Origin: Rhodoferax saidenbachensis
GTDB lineage: Bacteria; Pseudomonadota; Gammaproteobacteria; Burkholderiales; Burkholderiaceae_C
DNA: 64,000 bases
Direction of reading: 5' to 3'
Assembly: GCF_001955715.1 (NCBI RefSeq)
Contig: NZ_CP019239.1
Location: 2,914,001 to 2,978,000, forward strand
In this document: one piece after another, positions 1 to 9,674 of the stretch
How the letters are laid out: each line of letters starts with the position of its first letter
Numbering within the stretch: the stretch's first letter is position 1
The notes under the pieces: generated by a model
Told to the model about the DNA's origin: nothing
The model's input: only the letters and a program-made list of their open reading frames with translations
Databases searched by the model: none
Position numbers and translations under genes: made by a program

Positions 1-1209
1 GTCGATCGCGTCATTCCCTACCTGGGCCACCTGGCCCGCTGGGCAGAAACACTCAAGCGCCCCAAACGCGCGCTGGTGGTGGACGTACCCATCCAGTTGG
101 ACAACGGCACCGTGGCCCACTTTGAAGGCTACCGCGTACAGCACAACACCTCGCGCGGCCCCGGCAAAGGAGGCGTGCGTTTCCACCAGGACGTGACCAT
201 GTCCGAAGTGATGGCCCTGTCGGCCTGGATGTCCATCAAAAACGCCGCAGTGAATGTGCCCTACGGCGGCGCCAAGGGCGGTATCCGTGTGGACCCCAAG
301 ACCCTGTCCATGGGTGAGCTGGAGCGCATGACACGCCGCTACACCAGCGAGATCGGCATCATTATTGGGCCGACCAAGGACATCCCCGCACCGGACGTGA
401 ACACCAACGAGCAGATCATGGCCTGGATGATGGACACCTACTCCATGAACGAAGGCGCCACCGCCACTGGCGTGGTCACCGGCAAGCCAGTCGATCTGGG
501 TGGCTCACTGGGCCGCCGCGAGGCCACAGGCCGCGGCGTTTACACGGTAGGTGTAGAAGCGGCGCAGCACATCGGCCTGGACATTGCCACGGCACGCGTG
601 GCCGTACAGGGCTTCGGCAATGTGGGCGGCATCGCTGGCAAGTTGTTTGCCCAAGCCGGTGCCAAGGTGGTGGCAGTGCAGGACCACGGCGGCACGATTT
701 ACCGCGAAGCCGGACTCGATGTGCCCAACCTGCTGGCCCACGTGGCAGCGAACGGCACCGTCGCCGGATTTGCCGGCGCCGAGGTCATTGCCAACGACGC
801 TTTCTGGGACGTGGACTGCGACATCCTGATTCCCGCGGCCCTCGAAGGCCAGATCACCGCCGCCAACGCGGGGCGCATCAAAGCCCGCCTGGTCATCGAA
901 GGCGCCAACGGCCCCACCACACCGGCTGCCGATGACATCCTGCAGGAACGCAACATCCTGGTGCTGCCCGACGTGATTGCCAACGCCGGCGGCGTGACGG
1001 TGAGCTACTTCGAGTGGGTGCAGGATTTCTCCAGCTTCTTCTGGAGCGAAGACGAAATCAACGCACGCCTGGTACGCATCATGAAAGAAGCCTTTGCAGG
1101 CGTCTGGAGTGTGGCGCAGGACAACAAGGTGAGTTTGCGCACGGCGACGTTTATCGTGGCTTGCAAACGCATCCTGCATGCGCGTGAACTTCGCGGTTTG
1201 TATCCCTGA
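1..1209 (+). CDS. gdhA: Glutamate dehydrogenase, 3' part (start lies before the window)
   Basis: This enzyme interconverts glutamate and 2-oxoglutarate plus ammonium with NAD(P). The frame is open from base 1, so the start lies upstream and 402 residues are visible. The GTG at 76 is internal. Family signatures are clear: [10 protein letters not shown] in the dimerisation/substrate domain, the catalytic lysine motif [21 protein letters not shown], and a Rossmann GFGNVGG in the nucleotide domain. The C-terminus (RELRGLYP) looks intact. The usual length is near 430, so about 25-30 residues are missing to the left. It is followed by repeats rather than by an operon partner. Coenzyme preference cannot be read safely. 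Confidence 0.95.
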   Translation, partial: VDRVIPYLGHLARWAETLKRPKRALVVDVPIQLDNGTVAHFEGYRVQHNTSRGPGKGGVRFHQDVTMSEVMALSAWMSIKNAAVNVPYGGAKGGIRVDPKTLSMGELERMTRRYTSEIGIIIGPTKDIPAPDVNTNEQIMAWMMDTYSMNEGATATGVVTGKPVDLGGSLGRREATGRGVYTVGVEAAQHIGLDIATARVAVQGFGNVGGIAGKLFAQAGAKVVAVQDHGGTIYREAGLDVPNLLAHVAANGTVAGFAGAEVIANDAFWDVDCDILIPAALEGQITAANAGRIKARLVIEGANGPTTPAADDILQERNILVLPDVIANAGGVTVSYFEWVQDFSSFFWSEDEINARLVRIMKEAFAGVWSVAQDNKVSLRTATFIVACKRILHARELRGLYP

Positions 1210-1230
1210 AGTTGTGCGTTCGGAAAGCAT

Positions 1231-1258
1231 CCGTTCGCCCTGAGCCTGTCGAAGGGCT
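1231..1258 (+). repeat. Dispersed repeat family B, half copy
   Basis: A single arm of the CCGTTCGCCCTGAGCCTGTC-type repeat lies 22 bases after the gdhA stop codon. The other copies in the window (near 45491, 47823, 49418 and 63671) carry two arms in inverted orientation. Confidence 0.8.
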
Positions 1259-1306
1259 GGGGAAACTCCCCTGCTTTGCTTCCGCAGCAGACACGGCGCG
1301 AGTGCC

Positions 1307-1359
1307 TCCGTTCGTGTCCCCCGCCCGAAGGCTTACGCCTTCGGGCTCCTCCTTTACCT
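1307..1359. repeat. Dispersed repeat family C, copy 1
   Basis: The core is CGTGTCCCCC, then a hairpin with arms CCCGAAGGC and GCCTTCGGG around TTAC, then TCCTCCTTTACC. The flanks match copies at 2017, 59453 and 59604, while the hairpin arms differ between copies yet always pair. It may also act as a transcription barrier after gdhA. Confidence 0.8.
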
Positions 1360-1450
1360 CACTGCGACACTCACGCCATGCCTGCTGCTCTGGGTAGGTG
1401 ACGTCTCAATTTCGCAGATTCACCCGAATGGAGTTGGCAAGATACAGTGA

Positions 1451-1609
1451 CCCAGCACATTTGGCACAGACCTCGTCAGTCAAGTATTTGCGCATGCTTT
1501 GCTTGCTACCATTTTTAACGGAGCAAACTATTCAATAGGAACAGTCACAAATGCTTGTTTTCCAGTTGGATCACCAACTTGTTTCACAGCACCTTATGGT
1601 GTACGTTAG
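1451..1609 (+). pseudogene. Possible fragment of an unknown coding sequence
   Basis: The open frame of 52 codons has no usable start codon and ends with TAG at 1607-1609. Its translation ends in a protein-like stretch with two cysteines (TNACFPVGSPTCFTAPYGVR). The composition is more AT-rich than the neighbouring genes. The opposite strand also has short protein-like frames here, so the true coding strand is uncertain. I read it as debris of a transferred gene. The rest of 1210-1625 holds only the two repeats listed. Confidence 0.25.
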
Positions 1610-1965
1610 TTAGGCCGTTTGGTATGTGAAACTCTTCCTTCGCACTTTCGCTGACTGTGAAAGCCAAAATACTGCACAGGCCATATCAGCACGGCTTCTC
1701 TTAGCTTTGTCAAGATTCTCCCCTGAACCAGCAAACTTCCCCGCGCCATACTGGAAACTGCCTGAGCAATTCGAGTTCACATTTGTGCTGTCCCCTGCAA
1801 ACAAATCTTCATTTCAAGCCATTGTCTCGGCATCTTCCGGCGGCTGGTATCACGATGAAGGTGGCCATGAGCTCTCCTCCATATGGATTCGAAAGAACGA
1901 TCATTCTTTTCTAGTCCCAGAGGTAAGCTGGGCCCACATTGAACTTCATGAAACAGCGATCTAAC
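1609..1965 (+). other. Integron-cassette-like unit (candidate)
   Basis: GTTAGGC at 1609-1615 fits the integron core site GTTRRRY, and ATCTAAC at 1959-1965 fits the R'' box RYYYAAC of an attC site. The enclosed gene starts 10 bases after the first box and its stop codon lies inside the second, which is typical of gene cassettes. The bases after the second box (AACGCGTGGC) also resemble attC sites. No closing GTTRRRY box is visible downstream; family C repeat copy 2 lies there instead. No integrase gene is in the window. Confidence 0.3.
1626..1964 (+). CDS. Small protein of unknown function, orphan
   Basis: This is a predicted soluble protein of 112 residues with a GTG start and no clear ribosome binding site. 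I do not recognise a family. The C-terminal half has a plausible folded-protein composition, with aromatic residues and motifs such as SSGGWYHDEGGHEL and IWIRKNDHSFLVPEVSWAHI. Codon use is more AT-rich than in the flanking housekeeping genes. It stands alone between two family C repeats, and its ends match integron core boxes, so it may have been acquired horizontally. It could also be a remnant. Confidence 0.5.
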   Translation: MKLFLRTFADCESQNTAQAISARLLLALSRFSPEPANFPAPYWKLPEQFEFTFVLSPANKSSFQAIVSASSGGWYHDEGGHELSSIWIRKNDHSFLVPEVSWAHIELHETAI

Positions 1966-2016
1966 AACGCGTGGCATGGAGTTTCGCTAGCTATTGCTCA
2001 TCAGCCCGAAGCAGAG

Positions 2017-2100
2017 GCATGGGGTAGGCATTTTGCGTAGGTAAAGGAGGAGCCCGCGTAGCGGGCGGGGGACACGGAGCAAAATGTCTGCCCCATGCCT
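2017..2100. repeat. Dispersed repeat family C, copy 2
   Basis: The copy is inverted relative to copy 1. It has GTAGGCATTTTGCG, then GTAAAGGAGGAG, a hairpin with arms CCCGC and GCGGG around GTA, then CGGGGGACACGGAGCAAAAT. The match to the reverse complement of the copy at 59453 continues into the outer flanks (GGGTAGG...CATTTTGCG). Confidence 0.8.
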
Positions 2101-2140
2101 GATGCGGGTCGAAGAAGAAACGTAGCCGCGAAAGGAAGCC

Positions 2141-2590
2141 CTACTGCAGCGTTTCCTTGAGTGCCTCAGGCAACACAAAGGGCAACACCGCAATGCCCTC
2201 TTCCACCAACTCACGCGCTTGTTCAGGCGTAGTCTTGCCGCGTATGCCACGCTCTTCGGTTTCGCCGTAGTGCATCTTGCGGGCCTCTTCGGCAAAGGCG
2301 TTACCGACATCCGTAGTGTTGGCCACCACCTGACGGGCCATGGCCATCCACGCGGCGGTCAGGGCCTGGTCGTCTTTGGTGGGAGCGACTACCTCTTGTG
2401 TGGATTGCGGCTCTTCACGACGACCAGACAGGTTCAGGCGCGGTGCGCTGAGTTTTTTGACGATGGAGGGATCGCCACACACGGGGCATTGGACCTGTGA
2501 CTGGGCGCATTGCGCGACGAAATCGTCTTCAGACCCAAACCAGCCTTCAAATCCGTGGCCGTGGCTGCATTGCAAATCCAGTACTTTCAT
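2141..2590 (-). CDS. DUF1178 family protein
   Basis: This 149-residue cytoplasmic protein belongs to the DUF1178 family, which has no assigned role. The N-terminal half has a putative metal site: a Cys-Ser-His-Gly-His motif near residue 8 and a CPVC pair near residue 38. The family is common in alpha- and betaproteobacteria. I chose the ATG at 2588-2590 because MKVLDLQC is the conserved N-terminus; the frame is open further upstream, where it overlaps the Nudix gene. It is the last gene of the minus-strand run that begins with nuoA, and follows the Nudix gene after 10 bases. Confidence 0.85.
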   Translation of the reverse strand: MKVLDLQCSHGHGFEGWFGSEDDFVAQCAQSQVQCPVCGDPSIVKKLSAPRLNLSGRREEPQSTQEVVAPTKDDQALTAAWMAMARQVVANTTDVGNAFAEEARKMHYGETEERGIRGKTTPEQARELVEEGIAVLPFVLPEALKETLQ

Positions 2591-2600
2591 GGCGCAATTG

Positions 2601-3203
2601 TCAGGGCTTTGGCGAAGTGGTGCTGCGCTGCCATTCCAGAGACCATGCGCCAGACAGCACATTCTGCAGCCACAAGGCGCCCGTCAGGGTCTTGGCATCG
2701 GTCACCTTGCCCTGACGGCACCAACCCAGCAGTTCGGCGGGTGTGGCGGTGAATACGTCCAGGAACTCACCGGCATCCAGGTCGCGTTCGCCCAAACTGA
2801 GTCCACGCGCAAACCAGATGTCGATGAACTCCGTGGAGTAGGCAATCACCGGGTGCAACACACCGGCGCGGGCCCACTCCTGTGCGGTGTAGCCGGTTTC
2901 TTCGCGCAGTTCGCGCTGGGCACAGGCCAGTACGTCTTCGTTGGAGTCCAGCTTGCCAGCGGGAAACTCCACCATGACCTGCCCCACGGGGTAGCGGAAC
3001 TGCCGCTCCAGCACCACACGCAGGCTGCCGTCCTCGGCTTCGATCAGGGGGATGACCATCACCGCGCCAGGGTGCACCACGTATTCACGCACGGCACTCT
3101 TGCCATCGGGCAGTGCCACGGTATCGCGGAAGGCGTGGAGAAAATGGCCCTTGAGGATTTCCTGGCTGGACTGCCGTACCTCGACCAGATGGCTATCGTT
3201 CAT
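2601..3203 (-). CDS. Nudix hydrolase, ADP-ribose pyrophosphatase type
   Basis: This enzyme is predicted to split nucleoside diphosphate sugars such as ADP-ribose into AMP and a sugar phosphate. The full Nudix box is present near residues 83-105: G, five residues, E, seven residues, then REL-REETGY. Upstream residues (VVLERQFRYPVGQVMVEFPAG) match the NudF-like subgroup. The length of 200 is normal. It lies between DUF2818 and DUF1178, all on the minus strand, probably read through from the nuo operon. Substrate choice within the Nudix family is inferred. Confidence 0.88.
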   Translation of the reverse strand: MNDSHLVEVRQSSQEILKGHFLHAFRDTVALPDGKSAVREYVVHPGAVMVIPLIEAEDGSLRVVLERQFRYPVGQVMVEFPAGKLDSNEDVLACAQRELREETGYTAQEWARAGVLHPVIAYSTEFIDIWFARGLSLGERDLDAGEFLDVFTATPAELLGWCRQGKVTDAKTLTGALWLQNVLSGAWSLEWQRSTTSPKP

Positions 3204-3218
3204 GGGAGGTCGCCGGTA

Positions 3219-3527
3219 TCAGTCGTGGCGCTTGAGCAGGTAGCGGTAGACAAAACCCGGGAAAGCCAGCGTCAGGAACATAAATACCGTGATGGCGTAA
3301 AACTCCCAGGTCTGCGGTGCAATCTGCCCCGCACGTTGCTCCAGCAACAAACCCACGGCCCCGGTCACAAAGTAGAACACCAGCAGCTCGCCCAACCGCA
3401 TGCCGAGTGTCTTTGGCTTGGCCAGTGCTATTACGCCCAGCGCGCGGGCCGTCAAAAAAGGGAAATTGGCGGCGGCCAGAGCTAGCGCCAACACCAACCA
3501 GGCGGATACGGAAGTTGTCACAGTCAA
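3219..3527 (-). CDS. DUF2818 family small membrane protein
   Basis: This protein of 102 residues has about three hydrophobic helices (near residues 8-30, 45-62 and 74-92) and a basic C-terminus (YRYLLKRHD). It belongs to DUF2818, which in Burkholderiales sits directly after nuoN. The conserved position suggests a role linked to complex I, such as assembly or stability, but that is inference from context only. It follows the nuoN stop by 39 bases on the same strand. Confidence 0.85.
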   Translation of the reverse strand: MTVTTSVSAWLVLALALAAANFPFLTARALGVIALAKPKTLGMRLGELLVFYFVTGAVGLLLEQRAGQIAPQTWEFYAITVFMFLTLAFPGFVYRYLLKRHD

Positions 3528-3566
3528 CAGGAATTCAAAAACGAGCGCAGAAGCCGGAGGACCCGA

Positions 3567-5057
3567 TCAGGTCCCCAGCATCTGTTGAATGGCCTTGCCG
3601 CACAGAGCCATCAGACCGCTAGGGAACAAGCCCAGGGCGACCACCAGACCGGCGTTGAGGCACAGAACGATGCGCACATCGGCGGGAGCCACCACGGTGC
3701 TGGCGGTGATGGGTTCGTCAAAGTACATGACCTTGACCAGGCGCAGGTAATAGAAAGCGCCGACCAGCGACATCAACACGGCAAAGACCGTCAGGCCCAA
3801 ATACACCGGTTCACCCGAGGCCACCAGCGCTTGCAAGACGGACAGTTTGGCGTAGAAGCCCACCAGCGGCGGAATGCCGGCCAGCGAGAACATACACACG
3901 GCCATGACGCCGGCATACAACGGGCTGCGCTGGTTCAGGCCGGCGAAATCGGTAAGCTCTTCGCTCTCGAATCCTTCACGCGACAACAGCAGGATGACGC
4001 CGAAAGTGGCCAGCGTGGTCAACACATAGGTGATGACATAAAACATGGACGCGCTGTAGGCGTTGGCAGAAAACGGCAGCGAATTGCCGTGCACCACGCC
4101 GGAGATCAGACCCAACAGCACGAAGCCCATTTGAGAGATCGTGGAGAAGGCCAGCATGCGCTTGACATTGGTCTGCGCGATGGCAGCCAGATTACCGATG
4201 AAGAGCGAACCCACAGCCAGCACCATGAGCATCTGCTGCCAGTCAATGGCCAGTGGCAACAATCCCTCCACCAGCAAACGGATGGTGATCGCAAAAGCTG
4301 CGAGCTTGGGGGCGCCGCCGATCATCAGCGTGATGGCAGTTGGCGCGCCCTGGTAGACATCGGGAATCCACATGTGGAAAGGAACGACACCCAGCTTGAA
4401 CGCTAGACCCGCCACAATGAAGACCAAGCCAAACACCAGCACCTGGTGGCGAATCTGCCCCGAGGCAATGGCCTTGAAGATTTCGTTCACGTCCAGCGAG
4501 CCGGTCGCGCCGTAGAGCATGGACATGCCGTACAGCAGAAAGCCGGACGCCATGGCGCCGAGCACAAAGTACTTCATGGCCGCCTCAGTCGCGGTCGCGT
4601 TGTCACGGCGCAGGGCTACGAGCGCGTAGCTGGACAGGGTAAGCAACTCCAGGCCCATGTAAATCACCAGGAGGTTGTTCCCGGAAATCATCACAAACAT
4701 ACCCAGTAGCGCAAACAGACTCAGTGTGAACAGTTCACCGCCGCGCAACATGTCGCGCTGGGCGGAATAGGGACGTGCATAAACCAACGTCACCATGGTG
4801 GCCAAGGTTGCAAAACACTTGAGCCAGTTGCCCATGGAGTCACTGACCACCATGTTGCCAAAGCCGTAATTCGTGGCGCCACTGAGCGCATAGTTGGCTT
4901 CCAGCACGGCAACCACGGCCAAGGTCAGCAGCGTTACTCCGTAGGTCAGGCTGCGTTGGGGTGTCTTGACACCCAGGTCCATGAGGGCGATCACACACGC
5001 CATCACCATCAAAATGATTTCGGGGTAAACCGTGATCCAACTGATTTTGTCAATCAT
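3567..5057 (-). CDS. nuoN: NADH-quinone oxidoreductase subunit N
   Basis: This is one of the three antiporter-like subunits in the membrane arm of complex I, which couples NADH oxidation to proton pumping. The length of 496 residues and about 14 hydrophobic helices fit NuoN. The Proton_antipo_M core motif is visible around [14 protein letters not shown]. The conserved lysines and glutamate of the proton channel are present in the helices. It is the final nuo gene, 24 bases after nuoM. Identification is secure by sequence and order. Confidence 0.97.
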   Translation of the reverse strand: MIDKISWITVYPEIILMVMACVIALMDLGVKTPQRSLTYGVTLLTLAVVAVLEANYALSGATNYGFGNMVVSDSMGNWLKCFATLATMVTLVYARPYSAQRDMLRGGELFTLSLFALLGMFVMISGNNLLVIYMGLELLTLSSYALVALRRDNATATEAAMKYFVLGAMASGFLLYGMSMLYGATGSLDVNEIFKAIASGQIRHQVLVFGLVFIVAGLAFKLGVVPFHMWIPDVYQGAPTAITLMIGGAPKLAAFAITIRLLVEGLLPLAIDWQQMLMVLAVGSLFIGNLAAIAQTNVKRMLAFSTISQMGFVLLGLISGVVHGNSLPFSANAYSASMFYVITYVLTTLATFGVILLLSREGFESEELTDFAGLNQRSPLYAGVMAVCMFSLAGIPPLVGFYAKLSVLQALVASGEPVYLGLTVFAVLMSLVGAFYYLRLVKVMYFDEPITASTVVAPADVRIVLCLNAGLVVALGLFPSGLMALCGKAIQQMLGT

Positions 5058-5081
5058 CTTTCGTCTCTCAATTCAGTTTGA

Positions 5082-6557
5082 TCAGTGCAACTTGGAAATG
5101 GCAACATGCTTGAGCAGTTGGGCCACGGAAGCATCCATGACATCGGTGAATGGCTTGGGATGGATACCCATGTACAGCACCGCAATGGCCAGCAGCGCCA
5201 GCATGAGGAACTCGCGGGCGTTAATGTCGATCAGTGCCTTGACATCGTCATTGGCCACCGGGCCAAGGTAGACCCGCTTGAACATCCACAGGGTGTAGGC
5301 GGCGCCAAAGATCAGTGCACTGGCTGCTGCAAAGCCAATCCAGAAGTTGAACTTGATCGCACCCAGAATCACCATCCACTCACCGACAAAACCGGCGGTA
5401 CCTGGCAGGCCGCAATTGGCCATGGCAAAGAACAGTGCAAACGCAGCGAACTTGGGCATGGTGTTGACAACGCCGCCGTAGCTGGCGATTTCACGTGAGT
5501 GCACGCGGTCATACAACACGCCGATGGACAGGAACATGGCACCCGACACAAAACCGTGGGCAATCATCTGCACCAGACCACCGGACACGCCCAGGTCGTT
5601 GAAGATGAAGAAACCCAGTGTGACGAAGCCCATGTGGGCCACCGACGAATAGGCCACCAGTTTTTTCATGTCCTGCTGAACCATGGCCACCAGACCCACA
5701 TACACCACGGCTACCAGCGACAACGCAATCATCAGCCAGGCCCATTCGTGGGCGGCGTCCGGGGCGATGGGCATGGAGAAACGCAGGAAACCATAGGCAC
5801 CGAGCTTCAGCATGATCGCGGCCAGCACGGCAGAGCCACCGGTAGGCGCTTCCACGTGCACGTCGGGCAACCAGGTGTGGACCGGCCACATCGGCACCTT
5901 GACGGCAAAAGCTGCAAAGAAGGCAAAGAACAGCAGCGTTTGCGCCGTGCCATCCAATGGTAGGGCATGCCACACCGACAGGTCAAAACTGCCACCCGAT
6001 TTGGAGTACAGGTAAATCAGCGCCACCAGCATCAGCAGGGAGCCGAGCAAGGTGTAGAGGAAGAATTTGAACGCCGCGTAAATCTTGTTCGGCCCACCCC
6101 AGATACCAATGATCAGGTACATGGGAATCAGCGTGGCTTCAAAGAACACGTAGAACAGCAGACCGTCCAACGCAGAAAACACGCCAATCATCAGACCGCT
6201 CAGAATGAGGAAGGCCCCCATGTACTGGTTGACACGGGTGGTGATGGACTCCCAGCTGGCGATCACCACCACAACGGTGATGAAAGCCGTGAGCAGCACG
6301 AACCAGAAGGAAATGCCGTCCAGCCCCAGGTGGTAGTTCACATTGAAGCGTTCAATCCACGGTGCCTTTTCGACAAACTGCATTGCGGCAGAGGCCGTAT
6401 CAAACTGGCCATACAAAGGCAAGGTCACCAGGAAACTGACCAAGGCGCCCACCAGGGCAATCCAGCGCACGGCCTTGGCCTGCTCATCACGCCCCAAGGC
6501 CAACAGTACCAAACCGAACGCAATAGGCGTCCAGATCGCAAGGCTCAACAATCCCAT
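5082..6557 (-). CDS. nuoM: NADH-quinone oxidoreductase subunit M
   Basis: This antiporter-like membrane subunit of complex I has 491 residues and about 14 transmembrane helices. It begins MGLLSLAIW and carries the signature VHTWLPDVHVEAPT. The glutamate of the proton pathway is seen in the stretch YVFFEATLIPMYLIIG. The gene starts 12 bases after nuoL ends. The long open frames on the opposite strand are shadows of GC-rich codon use. Confidence 0.97.
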   Translation of the reverse strand: MGLLSLAIWTPIAFGLVLLALGRDEQAKAVRWIALVGALVSFLVTLPLYGQFDTASAAMQFVEKAPWIERFNVNYHLGLDGISFWFVLLTAFITVVVVIASWESITTRVNQYMGAFLILSGLMIGVFSALDGLLFYVFFEATLIPMYLIIGIWGGPNKIYAAFKFFLYTLLGSLLMLVALIYLYSKSGGSFDLSVWHALPLDGTAQTLLFFAFFAAFAVKVPMWPVHTWLPDVHVEAPTGGSAVLAAIMLKLGAYGFLRFSMPIAPDAAHEWAWLMIALSLVAVVYVGLVAMVQQDMKKLVAYSSVAHMGFVTLGFFIFNDLGVSGGLVQMIAHGFVSGAMFLSIGVLYDRVHSREIASYGGVVNTMPKFAAFALFFAMANCGLPGTAGFVGEWMVILGAIKFNFWIGFAAASALIFGAAYTLWMFKRVYLGPVANDDVKALIDINAREFLMLALLAIAVLYMGIHPKPFTDVMDASVAQLLKHVAISKLH

Positions 6558-6569
6558 ATTCTTTTTCTC

Positions 6570-8612
6570 CTACTTGAGCCAGACAAAGTACGTCATGAGC
6601 ACAAAAATGCCCAGAATCATGGCCAGCGCATAGTGGTAGAGGTAACCCGTCTGCAACTTGCGCGCGCCACTGGAAATCCAGCCCACCAGCTTCCAGGATC
6701 CATTCACCAGCGTGCCGTCAATCAGGGCCTGATCCCCGCCCTTCCACAAACCCGTGCCCAGTGCACGCGCACCACGGGCCAAGATGTTTTCATTGATCCA
6801 GTCCAGGTAGTACTTGTTCTCCAGCAAGGTGAAGATGGGCATGAAGGTGCGTTTGATCGCAGCTGGTACGGCCGGGTTAACCATGTACATGTAGTAGGAG
6901 GTCGCCACACCCGCAATGGCCAGCCACAGCGGCAAGGTGGTCAGCGAATGCAGGGCCATTTGCAGCGGACCGTGGAAAGCCTGTTTGAGCTCTTCCATAG
7001 CAGCATGTTTTTCAAGGTTAATAAAAATCGCGTCCTTGAAGAAATCACCGTAGAGCATGGCATCAATCGTCAGGTAACCAATCACCACCGAAGGAATCGC
7101 CAGCAGTACGAGCGGCACAGTCACGACCCACGGAGATTCGTGCGGTACGTGGTGGTCATCATGGTGATGGTGCGGATCGGGCTCTTCCGATTCGTCATGG
7201 TGCGCGCCATGGTGGGCATCGGGATTCTGGTCAAACCGCTCTTTTCCATGGAACACCAGGAAGTACATGCGGAAGGAATAGAAGGCCGTGACAAACACGC
7301 CAGCCAGCACTGCGAAGTTGGCGAAGCCGGCACCCCACAGGTGGGACTCGTGCACCGCTTCGATGATGCTGTCCTTGGAGTAGAAGCCTGCGAACAATGG
7401 TGTACCAATCAGCGCGAGTGAACCCAGCAAGGAGGTGATCCAGGTGATGGGCATGTACTTGCGCAGGCCACCCATCCAGCGGATGTCCTGATTGTGGTGC
7501 ACACCCATGATGACCGAACCCGCAGCCAGGAACAGCAAGGCCTTGAAGAAGGCATGGGTCATCAGGTGGAACACAGCGACTGAGTAGGCCGAAGCACCCA
7601 ACGCCACCGTCATGTAACCTAACTGCGATAACGTGGAGTACGCCACCACACGTTTGATGTCGTTCTGGATGATGCCCAGGAAACCCATGAACAAAGCCGT
7701 GATGGAACCGATCACCATGATGAAGCTCAAGGCCGTATCGCTCAGTTCAAAGAGCGGCGACATACGTGCCACCATGAAAATACCGGCCGTCACCATGGTC
7801 GCTGCGTGGATCAACGCAGAGATGGGTGTCGGGCCTTCCATGGAGTCTGGCAGCCAGACATGCAATGGGAACTGGGCCGACTTGCCCATGGCACCAATAA
7901 ACAGGCAGATGCAGATCACGGTGACCAGCATCCAGTCAGTTCCCGGGAAGCTGAGCTTTGCCAATTCGTCCGCCTTGGCAAAGGCTTCGGTGTAGTTCAG
8001 CGTACCAGCGAAGGCGACGATCAGGCCAATGCCCAGGATGAAGCCGAAGTCACCCACGCGGTTGACCAGAAAAGCCTTCATGTTGGCAAAGATGGCCGTC
8101 GGTTTGTTGTACCAGAAGCCGATCAGCAGGTAGGACACCAGCCCCACTGCTTCCCAACCGAAAAACAGCTGCAGCATGTTGTTGCTCATGACCAGCATCA
8201 ACATGGAGAAGGTGAACAGGGAGATATAGGCGAAGAAGCGGTTGTAGCCCTCGTCTTCTTCCATGTAGCCAATGGTGTACAGGTGCACCATGAGCGATAC
8301 AAAGGTCACCACACACATCATCATGGCGGTGAGCCCATCGACCAGGAAGCCGACTTCCATCTTGAGTCCACCCACCACCATCCAGGTGTAGATCGTCTCG
8401 TTGAAACGTGCGCCGTCCATAGCCACGGACTTGAGTGTCATGGCCGAAATAATGAACGCCACCAGCACGCCAAGAATAGTGACCGAATGGGAGAGGCGGC
8501 GGCCGATGACATTGCCACCGAATTTCGTGCCCAGCACACCCGCCAGCACGGCGCCCACCAAGGGCGCCAACGGAACGGCCAGCAGCGTAGAAGCGGAAAG
8601 GGTTGAAGACAT
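6570..8612 (-). CDS. nuoL: NADH-quinone oxidoreductase subunit L
   Basis: The largest antiporter-like subunit of complex I has 680 residues. It provides a proton channel and the long lateral helix that ties the membrane arm together. The motif [20 protein letters not shown] is diagnostic. I chose the ATG at 8610-8612 (MSSTLSAS); the frame is open to 8678, but that extension is translated from repeat D. A very histidine-rich loop, with a HHHHDDHH cluster, lies near codons for residues 460-495 between two helices. The C-terminal part carries the lateral-helix region. Confidence 0.97.
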   Translation of the reverse strand: MSSTLSASTLLAVPLAPLVGAVLAGVLGTKFGGNVIGRRLSHSVTILGVLVAFIISAMTLKSVAMDGARFNETIYTWMVVGGLKMEVGFLVDGLTAMMMCVVTFVSLMVHLYTIGYMEEDEGYNRFFAYISLFTFSMLMLVMSNNMLQLFFGWEAVGLVSYLLIGFWYNKPTAIFANMKAFLVNRVGDFGFILGIGLIVAFAGTLNYTEAFAKADELAKLSFPGTDWMLVTVICICLFIGAMGKSAQFPLHVWLPDSMEGPTPISALIHAATMVTAGIFMVARMSPLFELSDTALSFIMVIGSITALFMGFLGIIQNDIKRVVAYSTLSQLGYMTVALGASAYSVAVFHLMTHAFFKALLFLAAGSVIMGVHHNQDIRWMGGLRKYMPITWITSLLGSLALIGTPLFAGFYSKDSIIEAVHESHLWGAGFANFAVLAGVFVTAFYSFRMYFLVFHGKERFDQNPDAHHGAHHDESEEPDPHHHHDDHHVPHESPWVVTVPLVLLAIPSVVIGYLTIDAMLYGDFFKDAIFINLEKHAAMEELKQAFHGPLQMALHSLTTLPLWLAIAGVATSYYMYMVNPAVPAAIKRTFMPIFTLLENKYYLDWINENILARGARALGTGLWKGGDQALIDGTLVNGSWKLVGWISSGARKLQTGYLYHYALAMILGIFVLMTYFVWLK

Positions 8613-8628
8613 CTTAGACCGTCCGTAG

Positions 8629-8697
8629 GGCCGCCCCAAGGGCGGGATGCGCCCCCTCGGGGGGCAGCGAATACACAAAGTGATGAGCGTGGGGGTT
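8629..8697. repeat. Dispersed repeat family D, copy 1
   Basis: The element GCCGCCCCAAGGGCG...GCCCCCTCGGGGGGCAGCGA...GAGCGTGGGGG fills the gap between the nuoK stop and the nuoL start. It resembles copies at 54402 (inverted), 61798 and 62553. Confidence 0.8.
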
Positions 8698-8701
8698 CAT
8701 A

Positions 8702-9010
8702 TCAACCCTTGAGCGTGTTGAGTTCGTCCACGCTGATGCTGGACTTGTTGCGGAACAGCAGCACCAGGATGGCAAGGCCAATGGCCGACTCGGCAGCCGC
8801 AACGGTCAGGATGAAGAACACAAAAATCTGTCCCTGCATGTCATGCAGGAAATAGGAGAAAGCCACGAAGTTGGTGTTTACCGCCAACAGCATGAGCTCA
8901 ATCGCCATCAGCAGAACGATCAGGTTACGGCGGTTCAAAAAGATACCCACCACGGAGAGCGCAAACAGCATGGCGCCGAGCGAAAGAAAATGTCCAAGGG
9001 TCAAGGTCAT
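8702..9010 (-). CDS. nuoK: NADH-quinone oxidoreductase subunit K
   Basis: This small membrane subunit of complex I has 102 residues and three helices. The two conserved membrane glutamates of the proton path are visible: one in [13 protein letters not shown] and one in [12 protein letters not shown]. It begins [12 protein letters not shown]. Its start overlaps the nuoJ stop by 4 bases, indicating translational coupling. It is homologous to ND4L and MrpC. Confidence 0.97.
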   Translation of the reverse strand: MTLTLGHFLSLGAMLFALSVVGIFLNRRNLIVLLMAIELMLLAVNTNFVAFSYFLHDMQGQIFVFFILTVAAAESAIGLAILVLLFRNKSSISVDELNTLKG

Positions 9011-9648
9011 GCTTTGGTCTCCGCCTGTGGGGCTGCAGGCTCAGCGGCCGTCTGGGTGGCTGCCATCTTGACGACGGTCATGCGGTCACGGGATTTCACC
9101 CGCACCTGGTCGCCAGGGCTCACGTATTTGCTGTCTTTGCGGGCGCGCAGGGTCAGTGCGATGGCCGCAATCATGGCGACCAGCAGAATGGCAGCGGCCA
9201 CTTCCAGCGGGTACAAATATTGGGTGAACAACAAGGTGCCCAGTTCTTTGGTGTTGGAAACCTGGGCGGCGCCGGCTACAACTGCAGCAGGCTCATCCAC
9301 CACACGGAATCCACCCATCAGCACGGCGGCCATTTCCAGCGCAATCACAACACCCACAAGGGCCGCAAAAGGAAAGTGCTTCCAGAAACCAATACGCAGG
9401 TTTTCGACATTGATGTCCATCATCATCACGACGAACAGGAACAACACCATCACCGCCCCCACGTACACCAGCACCAGGGTGATGGACAGGAATTCGGCTT
9501 TCAGCAACATCCAGATCATGGCGGCCTGAAAAAAGGTCAACACCAGAAACAAGGCCGCATGCACAGGGTTGCGCGCCGTGATGACGCGAAACGCGGCGAT
9601 CAGCAGCACCGCCGAAAACACATAAAACAGACCGGTCGTGACACTCAT
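9007..9648 (-). CDS. nuoJ: NADH-quinone oxidoreductase subunit J
   Basis: This membrane subunit of complex I has 213 residues with five hydrophobic helices in the N-terminal 170 and a polar alanine-rich tail. The family signature [19 protein letters not shown], which contains the helix-3 pi-bulge region, is visible. It is followed by nuoK with a 4-base overlap and preceded by nuoI with a 26-base gap. It is homologous to ND6. Confidence 0.97.
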   Translation of the reverse strand: MSVTTGLFYVFSAVLLIAAFRVITARNPVHAALFLVLTFFQAAMIWMLLKAEFLSITLVLVYVGAVMVLFLFVVMMMDINVENLRIGFWKHFPFAALVGVVIALEMAAVLMGGFRVVDEPAAVVAGAAQVSNTKELGTLLFTQYLYPLEVAAAILLVAMIAAIALTLRARKDSKYVSPGDQVRVKSRDRMTVVKMAATQTAAEPAAPQAETKA

Positions 9649-9674
9649 GATTCGATTTCTTTCTGGCGGGCCGA

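Noticed and set aside
1405..1600. Short minus-strand frames with a CxxC-like stretch opposite the 1451 fragment
   Set aside because: They are broken by stop codons and too short to support a gene. They compete with the plus-strand reading, so neither is called as a functional gene.
5967..7421. Open frame of 484 codons on the plus strand opposite nuoM and nuoL
   Set aside because: It lies wholly antisense to well-identified genes, has low-complexity histidine/glutamine/arginine-rich translation and no family resemblance. It is a codon-bias shadow.
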